Assembly (NCBI RefSeq): GCF_001306915.1
Contig: NZ_LJTC01000004.1
Span: 315,628 to 379,627 of the forward strand
Length of the DNA: 64,000 nt
Origin: Pseudoalteromonas lipolytica
GTDB taxonomy: Bacteria; Pseudomonadota; Gammaproteobacteria; Enterobacterales; Alteromonadaceae
Direction: 5' to 3'
The translations under genes were made by a program, and so were the position numbers. Below the pieces are notes generated by a model. The model was not told the DNA's origin, did no database searches, and saw nothing but the letters and a program-made list of their open reading frames with translations. Below are positions 33,732 to 43,884 of this stretch, piece by piece (the stretch's first letter is position 1; every line of letters begins with the position of its first letter).

Positions 33732-34166
33732 ATGTTTGATTCTGTATTAGTAGTTTGTGCAGGTAATATATGCCGAAGCCCTACTGCCGAATATGTATTA
33801 AAAAGTAAGCTAGAAGGTAAAAATGTAGCCGTTTCATCAGCAGGATTGACTGCCCTTGAGGGTAAACCTGCTGATGCACAAGCAAAGCAAATTGCCAACG
33901 CACATAATATTGATATGAGCGAGCACCAGGGTAGGCAAATAACCTCAAATTTGGTGGCAAATAATAGCGTTATTTTAGTGATGGAGCAGCGCCACGTTAA
34001 CGATTTGTGCGCACGTTACCCTCAAGCACGCGGCAAAACATTTTTACTAGGTAAATGGATTGGCGATAAAGAAATCCCCGATCCTTACCGCCAAAGTCAA
34101 GAAGCCTTTGAGCATGTTTACGCATTAATCGATAGCGCATGTAGCGCTTGGCAAAAGTATTTATAA
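33732..34166 (+). CDS. wzb: low-molecular-weight protein-tyrosine phosphatase Wzb
   Basis: Wzb removes phosphate from the tyrosine tail of Wzc, which capsule assembly needs to cycle. The P-loop with nucleophilic cysteine is VVCAGNICRSPT near the N-terminus, and the general acid is in IPDPYRQS near residue 117. The length of 144 is normal. It is flanked by wza (11 bp) and wzc (14 bp) in the usual order. Confidence 0.96.
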   Translation: MFDSVLVVCAGNICRSPTAEYVLKSKLEGKNVAVSSAGLTALEGKPADAQAKQIANAHNIDMSEHQGRQITSNLVANNSVILVMEQRHVNDLCARYPQARGKTFLLGKWIGDKEIPDPYRQSQEAFEHVYALIDSACSAWQKYL

Positions 34167-34180
34167 GGAAAGGCTAGTAC

Positions 34181-36439
34181 ATGAATGCTCAGCCCACTGC
34201 ATTAGCAGCAAACAATAAACAAAATAGAACAACGCAAGACCAAACCAGTCAAGAAATCGATTTAATGGCGTTATTAGGTGCATTAATCGACCGTAAGTAT
34301 TTTATTGCAGCCGTCACCTCAGTATTTATGGCTGTGGGTGTGTTTTATGCGGTGTTTGCAACACCTGTTTACCAAGCAACAGCCATGATCCAAGTTGAAG
34401 ACGGCGGCGCATCAGTACCAGGCTTTGATGATATGGCCGGTATGTTCGAAAGTACCTCAGCTGCTGTAACCGAAATAGAGCTACTTAAGTCACGCTCTGT
34501 GATAGGCGAAGCCGTTGATACCTTAAAGCTCGATATAGTTGCAGAGCCTAAACTATTCCCAATAATTGGCAATAGAGCGTTTCGAAAATTTACCCCAATG
34601 GAAGTAGGTGATGTAGCGGAGCCAAGTCTTGGCGCATCGAGTTATGCTTGGGGTGGCGAGAGTGTTGATGTATTTAGGTTTGATGTACCACGCTCAGCTG
34701 TAGATGATGAGTTTGTATTGGTTGCAGGTGAAGGTACTGGCAAGAATAAAAGCTTTACCCTTTTAAATGATGAAGACGAAGTAATCTTGCAAGGTAAAGT
34801 GGGTGAAGAGCTCACTAATGGCAAGTTTAACTTAACTATTCGCAGTTTAACAGCCCGAGCTGGTACTGAGTTTACACTTATCCGTAAAGATCGCTTAAAT
34901 ACGATTTTAGACTTACAAGCGGCTATAGGTGCAAGTGAAAAAGGGAAAGACTCAGGTATTATTAATTTAAGCTTACAAAGCGAAAGTACACATTTTGCCG
35001 AAAAAGTACTTGATAAAGTAGCGGCTATTTATGTGCGCCGTAATGTAGAGCGTAATAGTGCAGAGGCGCAAAAATCACTCGAGTTTTTAGAAGTACAACT
35101 CCCTGAAGTTAAAAAGCAGCTTGAATATGCTGAGCAACGCTTTAACGATTACCAAATTAAGCGCCAATCAATCAATATCACCTTAGAGACGCAAGGCGTA
35201 CTTGAGCAGGTAGTAGAGCTTGAAACTAAACTACAAGAGCTTGAATTAAAGCGCTTAGAATTGAGTCGTAAATTTAAAGAAAGTCACCCAACCTACCAAG
35301 GCGTACTTGAACAAATTGAAGCCGTACAAAAACAAAAGCAAAACTTAGTAGGTGAAGTGGGCAACCTGCCAGAAACACAACAAGAGCTATTACGTTTAAA
35401 GCGTGATGTAGAAGTAAGCAACCAAATTTACACACTTCTTTTAAGTAAAACACAAGAGCTAGACATTGTACGCGCTGGTACTGTAGGTAATGTACGCATA
35501 ATTGACCAAGCAGAGGTAAATACCTCTAAACCAGTTAAGCCTAAAAAATCACTAATTGTTGTAATGGCAACCATGCTTGGTGGTATGTTAGCAGTAGCTA
35601 TAGTGCTTATTCAAAAAGCAATCCATAAAGGGGTAGAAGACCCTAACGAAATTGAAGCTTTAGGCCTACCTGTTTACGCAAGTGTGCCTTACTCAGATTA
35701 TCAAGATAAACTAACCGGTTTTAGCCGAGCGCGTAAGGGGAAAGATAAACCTAAATCAATTTTAGCCGTTGATAACCCGGCTGATTTATCGATAGAGGCA
35801 TTGCGTAGCTTACGTACTAGCTTGCACTTTGCGATGATGGAAGCTAAAAACAACATAATTGCAATATCTGGCCCAAGCCCAGGTGTAGGTAAATCGTTTA
35901 TATCAGTTAACTTGGCAACAGTACTGGCACAAAGTGGTAAAAGAGTACTTATCATTGATGCTGATATGCGCAAAGGTTACCTCCAAACCCAGTTCGGTAT
36001 GAAGTGGGACGATGGCTTAAGTGATCTATTATCGGGCCGATTAACGCTTGAGCAAGTAACTAAAACATCTCAAGTGCAAGACCTCGACGTAATTACCCGT
36101 GGTCAAATACCACCAAATCCATCAGAGCTATTAATGCACAGCAACTTTACTAAGATGGTCGATCAAGTTAAAGATAAATACGACATTGTAATAATTGATA
36201 CTCCACCAATTTTAGCTGTAACAGACCCTGCAATTGTTAGTGCTCATACAGGTACTACCCTACTTGTAACGCGCTTTGGGCAAAATCATGCGCGCGAAAT
36301 TGAGCTTACACGCAATCGTTTTGAACAAAATGGCATTGATGTAAAAGGCGTGGTATTTAACGGTGTAGTTAAAAAGGCTAGTAATGCCTATGGTTATTAC
36401 GGGTACTACAATTACGAGTATAAGTCGGGTGGGAACTAA
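34181..36439 (+). CDS. wzc: polysaccharide co-polymerase tyrosine kinase Wzc
   Basis: Wzc is an inner-membrane Wzz-like protein fused to a cytoplasmic BY-kinase that controls polymer length and export. The first membrane helix lies near residue 40, a long coiled-coil periplasmic region spans about 270-420, and the second helix is near 450. The kinase has Walker A SGPSPGVGKSF, Walker A' LIIDADMRKG and Walker B IVIIDTPPI. The C-terminus is a tyrosine cluster (YGYYGYYNYEY) that is autophosphorylated and is the Wzb target. The length of 752 is slightly above E. coli Wzc (720). Confidence 0.96.
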   Translation: MNAQPTALAANNKQNRTTQDQTSQEIDLMALLGALIDRKYFIAAVTSVFMAVGVFYAVFATPVYQATAMIQVEDGGASVPGFDDMAGMFESTSAAVTEIELLKSRSVIGEAVDTLKLDIVAEPKLFPIIGNRAFRKFTPMEVGDVAEPSLGASSYAWGGESVDVFRFDVPRSAVDDEFVLVAGEGTGKNKSFTLLNDEDEVILQGKVGEELTNGKFNLTIRSLTARAGTEFTLIRKDRLNTILDLQAAIGASEKGKDSGIINLSLQSESTHFAEKVLDKVAAIYVRRNVERNSAEAQKSLEFLEVQLPEVKKQLEYAEQRFNDYQIKRQSINITLETQGVLEQVVELETKLQELELKRLELSRKFKESHPTYQGVLEQIEAVQKQKQNLVGEVGNLPETQQELLRLKRDVEVSNQIYTLLLSKTQELDIVRAGTVGNVRIIDQAEVNTSKPVKPKKSLIVVMATMLGGMLAVAIVLIQKAIHKGVEDPNEIEALGLPVYASVPYSDYQDKLTGFSRARKGKDKPKSILAVDNPADLSIEALRSLRTSLHFAMMEAKNNIIAISGPSPGVGKSFISVNLATVLAQSGKRVLIIDADMRKGYLQTQFGMKWDDGLSDLLSGRLTLEQVTKTSQVQDLDVITRGQIPPNPSELLMHSNFTKMVDQVKDKYDIVIIDTPPILAVTDPAIVSAHTGTTLLVTRFGQNHAREIELTRNRFEQNGIDVKGVVFNGVVKKASNAYGYYGYYNYEYKSGGN

Positions 36440-36675
36440 GTAATGGCCCCTTACTGATGAAGTATATGGTTTAACTAACCTTAAGGAGTACAATTTTGTG
36501 CGGCTTAAGTATAAATAGATACCATAAATGCTATCTTCAGTTATTGGAGAGCTTTAGCTAATACATCATTGAAGTAGGTAAATAATTTAATTTAAAAATG
36601 TATACAAGTTGATACAACAATGTAATGCAAGAAAGTTAAACTAATATCAATTTTATATTCACCAAGGATTTTTAC

Positions 36676-37815
36676 GTGAAAGTTTTAACAGTATTTGGCA
36701 CTCGCCCCGAAGCAATTAAAATGGCCCCTCTTGTTCACGCTTTAGCAAACGATAGCCGTTTTGAGGCTAAAGTGTGTGTAACAGCACAGCATCGCGAAAT
36801 GCTAGACCAAGTACTCGAGCTATTTAAAATAACCCCTGAGTATGATTTAAACTTAATGAAAGTAGGGCAAACATTACCTGAGGTAACAAGCCGTATTTTA
36901 CTTGAATTAACACCTGTACTTAAAGAGTTTAAACCTGATGTAGTGCTCGTGCATGGTGATACTGCAACAACATTCGCAGCAAGTCTTGCTGCATATTACG
37001 AGCAAATTGCTGTAGGCCATGTAGAAGCAGGGTTACGTACAGGTAATATTTACTCACCTTGGCCTGAAGAAGCAAACCGTAAACTTACTGGGGCGCTTAC
37101 TAAGTATCACTTTGCACCTACAGAAACATCTAAACAAAACCTATTAAACGAAAATTATGCAGGTGAAAATATCAGTGTTACTGGTAACACGGTGATAGAC
37201 GCCCTGCTTATGGTTAAAGAACAAATAGAGAACGATAGCGACCTAAATAATACGCTTGCTGCTCAATTCCCAATGCTTGACTCTAACAAGAAACTTATTT
37301 TAGTAACAGGGCATCGCCGCGAAAGTTTTGGTGGTGGCTTTGAGCGTATTTGTGAGGCGTTAGCACAAACAGCAAACGAACATCCAGACTGTCAAATACT
37401 ATACCCAGTACATTTAAACCCTAATGTACAAGAGCCAGTTAACCGCATATTAAGTGGTGTTGATAATGTACACCTTATCGAGCCGCAACAGTATTTGCCT
37501 TTTGTGTATTTAATGAATCGAGCACATATTATTTTAACAGATTCTGGTGGTATACAAGAAGAAGCCCCAAGCCTAGGTAAACCGGTATTAGTAATGCGAG
37601 ATACCACTGAGCGCCCAGAGGCTGTTGAAGCAGGTACTGTTAAGTTAGTTGGTACGAATATTAACTCCATAGTTTCAGCTATAAATGATTTGATGACGAG
37701 TGATGTAAGCTATTCTGTTATGAGTAGAGCTCATAACCCATATGGAGATGGTAAAGCTTGCAAGTCGATATGTGACTTCCTCGCGACAAAAAAAGGCCTT
37801 CAAAAAGGGACTTGA
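36676..37815 (+). CDS. wecB: UDP-N-acetylglucosamine 2-epimerase
   Basis: The protein interconverts UDP-GlcNAc and UDP-ManNAc. [53 protein letters not shown] and [19 protein letters not shown] are all characteristic and closely follow E. coli WecB. The length of 379 matches. Its place next to wbpA-B-D-E-like genes means it could instead act as WbpI on the 2,3-diacetamido-uronic acid. Sequence similarity favours WecB; context favours WbpI. It is 236 bp after wzc, with no recognised element in between. Confidence 0.9.
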   Translation: MKVLTVFGTRPEAIKMAPLVHALANDSRFEAKVCVTAQHREMLDQVLELFKITPEYDLNLMKVGQTLPEVTSRILLELTPVLKEFKPDVVLVHGDTATTFAASLAAYYEQIAVGHVEAGLRTGNIYSPWPEEANRKLTGALTKYHFAPTETSKQNLLNENYAGENISVTGNTVIDALLMVKEQIENDSDLNNTLAAQFPMLDSNKKLILVTGHRRESFGGGFERICEALAQTANEHPDCQILYPVHLNPNVQEPVNRILSGVDNVHLIEPQQYLPFVYLMNRAHIILTDSGGIQEEAPSLGKPVLVMRDTTERPEAVEAGTVKLVGTNINSIVSAINDLMTSDVSYSVMSRAHNPYGDGKACKSICDFLATKKGLQKGT

Positions 37816-37924
37816 AAAGGGCTTTAGATGATTGAAAGGTATGCTGAACAAGGGTTTTTAGGACTTGTAAAATTTTGGCACTTTTAAATTAAATGTAATT
37901 AATTATGTTATTGGGATAAATTGG

Positions 37925-39202
37925 ATGATATCAAATTCAGAGATACATATCGCTGTAATCGGGTTAGGATATGTAGGGTTGCCTCTAGCAGTGGAGTTTT
38001 CGAAAAAATATAGTGTAGTAGGTTTCGATATTAACTCTGGCAGGGTCGCAGAACTAGAAAAAGGGCATGACTCAACGCTTGAAGTGAGCGATACAGAGCT
38101 TTCAGATCTTAAGCACTTAACGTTTTCGTGTAATAAGCAAGATTTAGCTGAATGTAACGTTTACATTGTAACAGTGCCAACGCCTATAGATGAAAGCAAT
38201 GCACCAGACTTAACACCACTTCGTAAGGCGTCAGAGTTATTGGGGGAGTATGTGAAAAAGGGTGATGTTGTTATTTATGAATCAACAGTTTACCCCGGTG
38301 CAACAGAAGAGGTTTGTTTACCAATAATAGAAAAAGTATCAGGTTTAAAATTTAATAAAGACTTTTTTGCAGGCTACTCTCCTGAGCGCATCAATCCTGG
38401 CGATAAAGTAAACACGCTGACTAAAATAATGAAAATCACATCAGGATCAACCCCTGAGATTGGTGAATTTGTTGATAGTCTTTATAGTTCTATCATAACT
38501 GCCGGAACACATTTAGCGAGTTCACTTAAAGTTGCTGAAGCTGCAAAGGTTATCGAAAATACACAACGAGATTTGAATATTGCAATTATTAATGAATTCG
38601 CAAAAATCTTTAATCGCTTAGGTATTGATACAGAAGAAGTGTTAAATGCAGCTGGAACTAAGTGGAACTTTTTAAAATTCAAGCCAGGATTAGTTGGTGG
38701 GCATTGTATCAGCGTTGACCCTTATTACCTTACTCATAAAGCACAAGAAGTAGGTTATCGCCCTGAGGTTATTTTAGCGGGCCGTCGTATTAACGATGGT
38801 ATGGGTGAATATGTTGCTACCCAATTAGTTAAAAAGTTAGCAAGCAGAAAAATTCATATTGATGAAGCTAAGGTACTTATTTTAGGTTTTACCTTTAAAG
38901 GTGATTGCCCTGATGTGCGTAATACGAAAATTATCGATATCGTTAAAGAGCTTCAAGATTTTAATATGTCGGTAGATGTATATGACGGTTGGGCAAACCC
39001 TGATGAAGTTAAACATGAGTATGGCGTACAGTTAATTAGCACACTAGAAAAAGGCAAATATGATGGTGTTGTGTTAGCTGTTGATCACTCTGAATTAAAA
39101 GAAATGGGCGAAGCAAATTTACGCGCGTTAGGCAAAGAAAATCATGTTTTATATGATGTGAAGCACGTTCTTAAACCAAATGAAGCCGATATCAGACTAT
39201 AA
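37925..39202 (+). CDS. wbpA: UDP-N-acetyl-glucosamine 6-dehydrogenase (WbpA/TviB type)
   Basis: This NAD-dependent nucleotide-sugar dehydrogenase should oxidise UDP-GlcNAc to UDP-GlcNAc-uronate, the entry step to 2,3-diamino-uronic acids. The Rossmann motif is [14 protein letters not shown] and the catalytic cysteine is in [31 protein letters not shown] and the [14 protein letters not shown] segment are typical of the WbpA/TviB branch rather than of UDP-ManNAc dehydrogenase WecC. It has 425 residues. The gene lies 14 bp before wbpB. Confidence 0.88.
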   Translation: MISNSEIHIAVIGLGYVGLPLAVEFSKKYSVVGFDINSGRVAELEKGHDSTLEVSDTELSDLKHLTFSCNKQDLAECNVYIVTVPTPIDESNAPDLTPLRKASELLGEYVKKGDVVIYESTVYPGATEEVCLPIIEKVSGLKFNKDFFAGYSPERINPGDKVNTLTKIMKITSGSTPEIGEFVDSLYSSIITAGTHLASSLKVAEAAKVIENTQRDLNIAIINEFAKIFNRLGIDTEEVLNAAGTKWNFLKFKPGLVGGHCISVDPYYLTHKAQEVGYRPEVILAGRRINDGMGEYVATQLVKKLASRKIHIDEAKVLILGFTFKGDCPDVRNTKIIDIVKELQDFNMSVDVYDGWANPDEVKHEYGVQLISTLEKGKYDGVVLAVDHSELKEMGEANLRALGKENHVLYDVKHVLKPNEADIRL

Positions 39203-39216
39203 AGGAATTAAATAAT

Positions 39217-40173
39217 ATGAAAAACTTTGCTCTTATTGGTGCCTCTGGTTATATCGCACCACGTCATTTAAAAGCAATTAAAGAAACAGGCCATAACTTA
39301 TTAGTAGCAATGGATATTAATGATTCTGTAGGTATTATGGATAGCCACTTTCCAGAAGCGGAATTTTTTACTGAGTTTGAAGACTTTACCGCATACGTAG
39401 AAGACCAAGCAATGCAAGGAATTAAGATTGATTACATTGCTATTTGTAGCCCTAATTACCTTCACGCTCCTCATATGAAATACGCACTAAAAAATGGTAT
39501 TGATGTCATATGTGAAAAACCATTGGTTCTACATTCTGAAGATATGGATATTTTAAAAGAATACGAGCAAAAATACGGTGCTAAAGTGAATTCAATTTTG
39601 CAATTACGATTGCACCCATCAATTATCGCCTTAAGAGAAAAAGTCGCTGCTGCGCCAGCAGGTACAGTTTTCGATGTTGATTTAACATATATGACATCTC
39701 GTGGTAAATGGTACATGAAATCTTGGAAAGGGTTTGATCATAAATCGGGTGGTGTAGCGACCAATATTGGTGTTCACTTTTACGATATGCTGCACTTCAT
39801 TTTTGGCGACCTTAAGCATAACGAAGTTCATTATAGAGACGAAAAAACTTCAAGTGGTTACCTTGAATATGAACGTGCTCGCGTAAAATGGTTCTTGTCA
39901 ATTGACGCAAATAACTTACCTGAAAATGCTGTGAAGGGTGAAAAACTAACTTACCGCAGTATTACCATAAATGACGGCAGTAACACAGAAGAGCTAGAGT
40001 TTTCGGGTGGTTTCACTGATCTACATACACAAAGTTACCAAAATATTTTAGCAGGTAACGGCTTTGGTGTTGATGAGAATCGTGTGGCAATTGAAACTGT
40101 CGAAAAAATTCGAGAAATGCCGATCGCAGTTGCGGGTGATAAAGCACACCCCTTACTATCAAAGGTACTTTAA
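39217..40173 (+). CDS. wbpB: UDP-GlcNAcA 3-dehydrogenase (WbpB/WlbA type)
   Basis: This Gfo/Idh/MocA-family oxidoreductase oxidises C3 of UDP-N-acetylglucosaminuronate, giving the 3-keto sugar for transamination. The start [17 protein letters not shown] is the WbpB/WlbA version of the Rossmann motif. [16 protein letters not shown] and CEKPLVL carry the usual nucleotide-binding and catalytic-lysine region, and [14 protein letters not shown] is the substrate loop. It has 318 residues. It is followed after two bases by wbpD. Confidence 0.93.
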   Translation: MKNFALIGASGYIAPRHLKAIKETGHNLLVAMDINDSVGIMDSHFPEAEFFTEFEDFTAYVEDQAMQGIKIDYIAICSPNYLHAPHMKYALKNGIDVICEKPLVLHSEDMDILKEYEQKYGAKVNSILQLRLHPSIIALREKVAAAPAGTVFDVDLTYMTSRGKWYMKSWKGFDHKSGGVATNIGVHFYDMLHFIFGDLKHNEVHYRDEKTSSGYLEYERARVKWFLSIDANNLPENAVKGEKLTYRSITINDGSNTEELEFSGGFTDLHTQSYQNILAGNGFGVDENRVAIETVEKIREMPIAVAGDKAHPLLSKVL

Positions 40174-40175
40174 CC

Positions 40176-40751
40176 ATGAATTATCATGTACACGATAGTG
40201 CTATTGTAGATGATGGTGCCAAAATTGGTGAAAACACACGTGTTTGGCACTTTGTTCACGTATGCGGTGGTGCTGAAATTGGTGAGGGCTGCTCACTCGG
40301 GCAAAATGTGTTTGTCGGTAATAAAGTAACCATTGGCAATAACGTTAAAATACAAAATAACGTGTCGGTTTACGATAATGTTCACCTAGAAGATGATGTG
40401 TTTTGTGGGCCAAGCATGGTATTTACTAATGTTTATAACCCGCGCTCATTTATAGAACGTAAAACAGAGTATCGCGATACGCTTGTTAAGCGAGGTGCAA
40501 CACTAGGTGCTAACTGCACAATTGTATGTGGTGTTACAATAGGTGAATATTCTCTCGTTGGGGCTGGCGCTGTTATTAATAAGGATGTAAAGCCATTCGC
40601 GTTAATGGTAGGCGTACCTGCTAAACAAATTGGTTGGATCAGCAAGTATGGTGAACAGTTAGACTTACCTCTTGAAGGGAATGCTATTACAACATGTGAG
40701 CACACAGGTGAACAATACAAATTAAAAAATGGCTTTGTTTCGATTCAGTAA
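40176..40751 (+). CDS. wbpD: UDP-2-acetamido-3-amino-uronate N-acetyltransferase (WbpD/WlbB type)
   Basis: This left-handed beta-helix enzyme acetylates the 3-amino group using acetyl-CoA, forming the diacetamido-uronic acid. Hexapeptide repeats run through most of the 191 residues ([33 protein letters not shown]). [15 protein letters not shown] and [12 protein letters not shown] are signature segments of WbpD/WlbB. It lies between wbpB and wbpE, completing the four-enzyme set. Confidence 0.93.
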   Translation: MNYHVHDSAIVDDGAKIGENTRVWHFVHVCGGAEIGEGCSLGQNVFVGNKVTIGNNVKIQNNVSVYDNVHLEDDVFCGPSMVFTNVYNPRSFIERKTEYRDTLVKRGATLGANCTIVCGVTIGEYSLVGAGAVINKDVKPFALMVGVPAKQIGWISKYGEQLDLPLEGNAITTCEHTGEQYKLKNGFVSIQ

Positions 40752-40770
40752 TTTTTAGAAGTACTCATAA

Positions 40771-41835
40771 ATGCAATTCATAGATTTAGCTGCGCAATAC
40801 CAGCACTTAAAAACTAAAATAGATAAACGCATACAAACTGTGTTAAACCATGGCCATTATATAATGGGCCCAGAAGTGCAAGAGCTTGAAAATGAGCTTT
40901 CTAGCTATGTGGGCGTTAAGCATGCCATTACCTGTGCAAACGGTACTGATGCCTTAACATTAGCTATGATGGTATTAGGTATAAAAGCAGGGGATGCTGT
41001 TTTTTGCCCAACTTTCACTTTTTTTGCAACAGCAGAAGTAATCGCGTTTGAAGGGGCTACCCCAGTATTCGTCGATTCAGAAGAAGCAACATTTAATATT
41101 TGCCCAATAGATCTAGAAAAACGTATCGAAGCAGTAATTGCTGAAGGTAAACTAACTCCTAAGGCAATAATTGCAGTTGATCTATTTGGTTTACCAGCGA
41201 ATTATCCTGAGATTCAAAAAATAGCTGATAAGTACAATTTAAAGCTAGTTGAAGACGCTGCTCAAGGCTTCGGTGGTAGTATTGATGGTAAGCGTGCTGG
41301 TAGTTTTGGTGATATTGCGACAACGAGCTTCTTTCCTGCAAAACCTTTAGGTTGTTATGGTGATGGTGGCGCTGTATTTACGAATAATGATGAATATGCC
41401 GAGTTACTTAAATCGTACCGTGTACACGGTAAAGGTAAAGACAAGTACGACAATGTACGCATTGGTATGAACTCACGCCTTGATACTATTCAAGCAGCAA
41501 TTTTATTGGAAAAACTAGCTGAATTCCCAACTGAGCTTATTAATCGTAATAAAGCAGCATTAGATTATGAAGCTCAATTAGCATCAAAGTACAAAACGCC
41601 TCAAGTCCCTACTGGGTATGTTAGTTCTTGGGCGCAATACACGCTAGTGTCTGATAGTCGTGATGCTGAAATGGCAAAGTATAAAGAACAAGGCATACCG
41701 ACGATGGTTTACTACGGTACCTGTATGCATGAACAGAGTGCATTTAGTCATTTAGGTTATCAAGCTGGTGACTTTCCTACTGCAGAAAAGTTAGCTAAAT
41801 CGGTATTTAGCTTGCCTATGCATGGATATATTTAA
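40771..41835 (+). CDS. wbpE: PLP-dependent 3-aminotransferase (WbpE/WlbC type), short C-terminus
   Basis: This DegT/DnrJ/EryC1 aminotransferase puts an amino group on the 3-keto uronate from glutamate. YVGVKHAITCANGTDALTLA, the aspartate in LVEDAAQGFGG and the PLP lysine in SFFPAKPLGCYGDGGA are present. The 354-residue protein stops at SLPMHGYI, about where relatives continue with a final helix, so roughly 10-20 residues appear to be missing. The composition changes to lower G+C right after the stop. It is the last gene of the conserved sugar-nucleotide block. Confidence 0.9.
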   Translation: MQFIDLAAQYQHLKTKIDKRIQTVLNHGHYIMGPEVQELENELSSYVGVKHAITCANGTDALTLAMMVLGIKAGDAVFCPTFTFFATAEVIAFEGATPVFVDSEEATFNICPIDLEKRIEAVIAEGKLTPKAIIAVDLFGLPANYPEIQKIADKYNLKLVEDAAQGFGGSIDGKRAGSFGDIATTSFFPAKPLGCYGDGGAVFTNNDEYAELLKSYRVHGKGKDKYDNVRIGMNSRLDTIQAAILLEKLAEFPTELINRNKAALDYEAQLASKYKTPQVPTGYVSSWAQYTLVSDSRDAEMAKYKEQGIPTMVYYGTCMHEQSAFSHLGYQAGDFPTAEKLAKSVFSLPMHGYI

Positions 41836-41836
41836 T

Positions 41837-42817
41837 ATGTCAAAGAACTTATTGGTTACAAGAGAGAGTATTGAGAATCACCCAATACTAAGAGTTTTAG
41901 AGCAGCAAAATTCAACTTTACGAAGCTTAAACGTTAAAGAGCGGCCTTTAAATATTTTAAAAGTTTTAACTTGGAAAGGTGATTTTTTAGTAAGTGATCC
42001 AATTGTTGCGTTACTTTGCTTTTGGAGGACGTTTACATTTTATTCACTAGAAATGTTTGAGTTTCAAGTCGCTAATGTTGGAATTAGGAATAAAGTCAGG
42101 AACTTTACTTTTAAAGTTTCTCACTTTATAGCTCTGAAAAGAGCACAGAAAGTAGTTTTTCCAAATGAGATAAGGAAAGAGTATTATGTAGATAAATATA
42201 ACTTAAAAAATGAAGTGAATATTTATCCTAACTATCCTAGTGAAAAAACCCTTAAAATATTAAAACAGATACATTGTGATGTTAATAACTCAGGACTGAA
42301 GCTGGGGAGTTTTTTGGAATCTTTAGGTTTTGAACATGTACCACAAAATATAGAAAATAAAGAGGTGTTTGTTTACATAGGTACAGTAAATAGCGGTAAT
42401 AGAGGCATTGAAAGTATCTTAGCGGGCATAAAAAAAAGGAAAAATGCCTTTCTAATACTCGCTGGACCACAAAAGGAGAAGATTTTTGAGTCTGGTGAAA
42501 TAGGGAGTTACTATATGTATGTAGGGAAACTTGAACATCAGCTAGCATTAAAGCTTCTTTTTCTAGCTAATGTTGGTGTTTTGTATTATTCAAAAAATCT
42601 TAAAAATACTGATTACTGCGCCCCAGTGAAAATATTTGAATATATAAATGCTGGTTTAGAGATAATTTCAAATCGTTGTTATGGTCTTGTTGAGTATGCT
42701 GGTGCCATTAAATTCTATCTAGAAGATGATGGTGAAATCGAAATGAATCCATTATACGATTGTGAGTTTATAGAAAAAATAAAAAATGTTAGTTTTGAAA
42801 GTAACTTTGATAGTTAG
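41837..42817 (+). CDS. putative GT-B glycosyltransferase of locus 2
   Basis: This divergent 326-residue protein has a GT4-like C-terminal half: VFVYIGTVNSGNRGIESIL, FLILAGPQ and DYCAPVKIFEYINAGLEIISN, which resembles the donor site. The N-terminal half has KVVFPNEIRKEYYVDKY, a pattern seen in acceptor domains. The start at 41837 directly follows the wbpE stop; an ATG at 41822 would overlap it. Neither has a good ribosome site. It begins a markedly A+T-rich stretch that continues to about 45 kb. Donor and acceptor are unknown. Confidence 0.7.
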   Translation: MSKNLLVTRESIENHPILRVLEQQNSTLRSLNVKERPLNILKVLTWKGDFLVSDPIVALLCFWRTFTFYSLEMFEFQVANVGIRNKVRNFTFKVSHFIALKRAQKVVFPNEIRKEYYVDKYNLKNEVNIYPNYPSEKTLKILKQIHCDVNNSGLKLGSFLESLGFEHVPQNIENKEVFVYIGTVNSGNRGIESILAGIKKRKNAFLILAGPQKEKIFESGEIGSYYMYVGKLEHQLALKLLFLANVGVLYYSKNLKNTDYCAPVKIFEYINAGLEIISNRCYGLVEYAGAIKFYLEDDGEIEMNPLYDCEFIEKIKNVSFESNFDS

Positions 42818-42825
42818 TTTATCTC

Positions 42826-43884
42826 ATGAGTAGTTTTAAAGTTTATATAAACTTTCTTATATACAAATTCTTTAATGGTTTTTTATTTTCACTGTCAGTA
42901 TTCTTTCTAGTCGAGGATAAATCTGTTGCTTCATTTATTGGAATAATGATACTGCAAGAGTTTTATTTTTCTTACTTTTATACCGCAAAAAAAAATCAAG
43001 TAATAGCAAGAGGAAGTCCTTTTCCTCTTTTTTATTTTTTCCTTTCTAGTATGTGTGTTTTTTTAGCTTTTATTGTGGTTTCAGATAATGTTGGAATATA
43101 TGTGTATGCTGCTGTTTTTTTTAACTTAATTACATATTCATTCTATGCTTGGCATGCTCCAATAAACGAGAAACAGGATGTTACAAAATGGGTTTCTCTA
43201 GAAAATAAGCTCTCTCTTGTATCTATCTTTACTATATGTGCTACTTTATTATTGGGTTGTATTTTTAATGTGAATTTTGATGCCGTTATCTTGCTACGCT
43301 TAGGTCTGTTCTACTGTTTTGTTAACATTTACTATTTTCTAAAAATCGATAACTTAAATTTTGCCGGTCAAGCAGGCGGGAGAGCTTTCACTAAAACATT
43401 AGATGTAATTGTTTTACTTTTTCTCATAAAACTATTTTACTTTAATAGCAATGTACAGAAAGGTGAGATGGATGGTTTTGGCATTAAAGTCTTCTTTTTG
43501 GGGTACGATATTCTTGCTGCAATTATAGGTCTTTATCTCAGAAGAGTTATAGCCATGTCATGCGCAAATTTTCAGCATGTAAACAAAGCAACTAATCATG
43601 TTAATATTATTATTATGCTTTTTATATGTTTAGTTGTCTTGTTTCTAGACTTTTCTTCAGACTACTATATGGGTAGCATTAGTACTTTAGTCTTTGTAAG
43701 TTTAGCTGTTAATTATAATTATTTCACTTTCGATAGTGAATCAAGTGTTTGGCTACTAAAGTTTATGTATTTATTCATTCTTATTGTTTCATATTTTACT
43801 GGTTGGCTTGATGTTATGCTTTTAATTCCTCTTGTGAATTTTATTTTTTCATCATTGACTAGGTTAATGGGAGGTAAATGTTGA
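42826..43884 (+). CDS. polytopic membrane protein, candidate Wzx-like flippase
   Basis: I do not recognise a family here. The 352 residues contain about eleven or twelve hydrophobic helices separated by short loops and a small charged loop (HAPINEKQDVTKW). Position and topology fit the flippase that a Wzy-type locus needs, as no other Wzx candidate lies in locus 2. It is shorter than most Wzx proteins (about 400 or more). The gene overlaps the next by seven bases and is strongly A+T-rich, as expected for strain-specific capsule genes. Confidence 0.5.
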   Translation: MSSFKVYINFLIYKFFNGFLFSLSVFFLVEDKSVASFIGIMILQEFYFSYFYTAKKNQVIARGSPFPLFYFFLSSMCVFLAFIVVSDNVGIYVYAAVFFNLITYSFYAWHAPINEKQDVTKWVSLENKLSLVSIFTICATLLLGCIFNVNFDAVILLRLGLFYCFVNIYYFLKIDNLNFAGQAGGRAFTKTLDVIVLLFLIKLFYFNSNVQKGEMDGFGIKVFFLGYDILAAIIGLYLRRVIAMSCANFQHVNKATNHVNIIIMLFICLVVLFLDFSSDYYMGSISTLVFVSLAVNYNYFTFDSESSVWLLKFMYLFILIVSYFTGWLDVMLLIPLVNFIFSSLTRLMGGKC

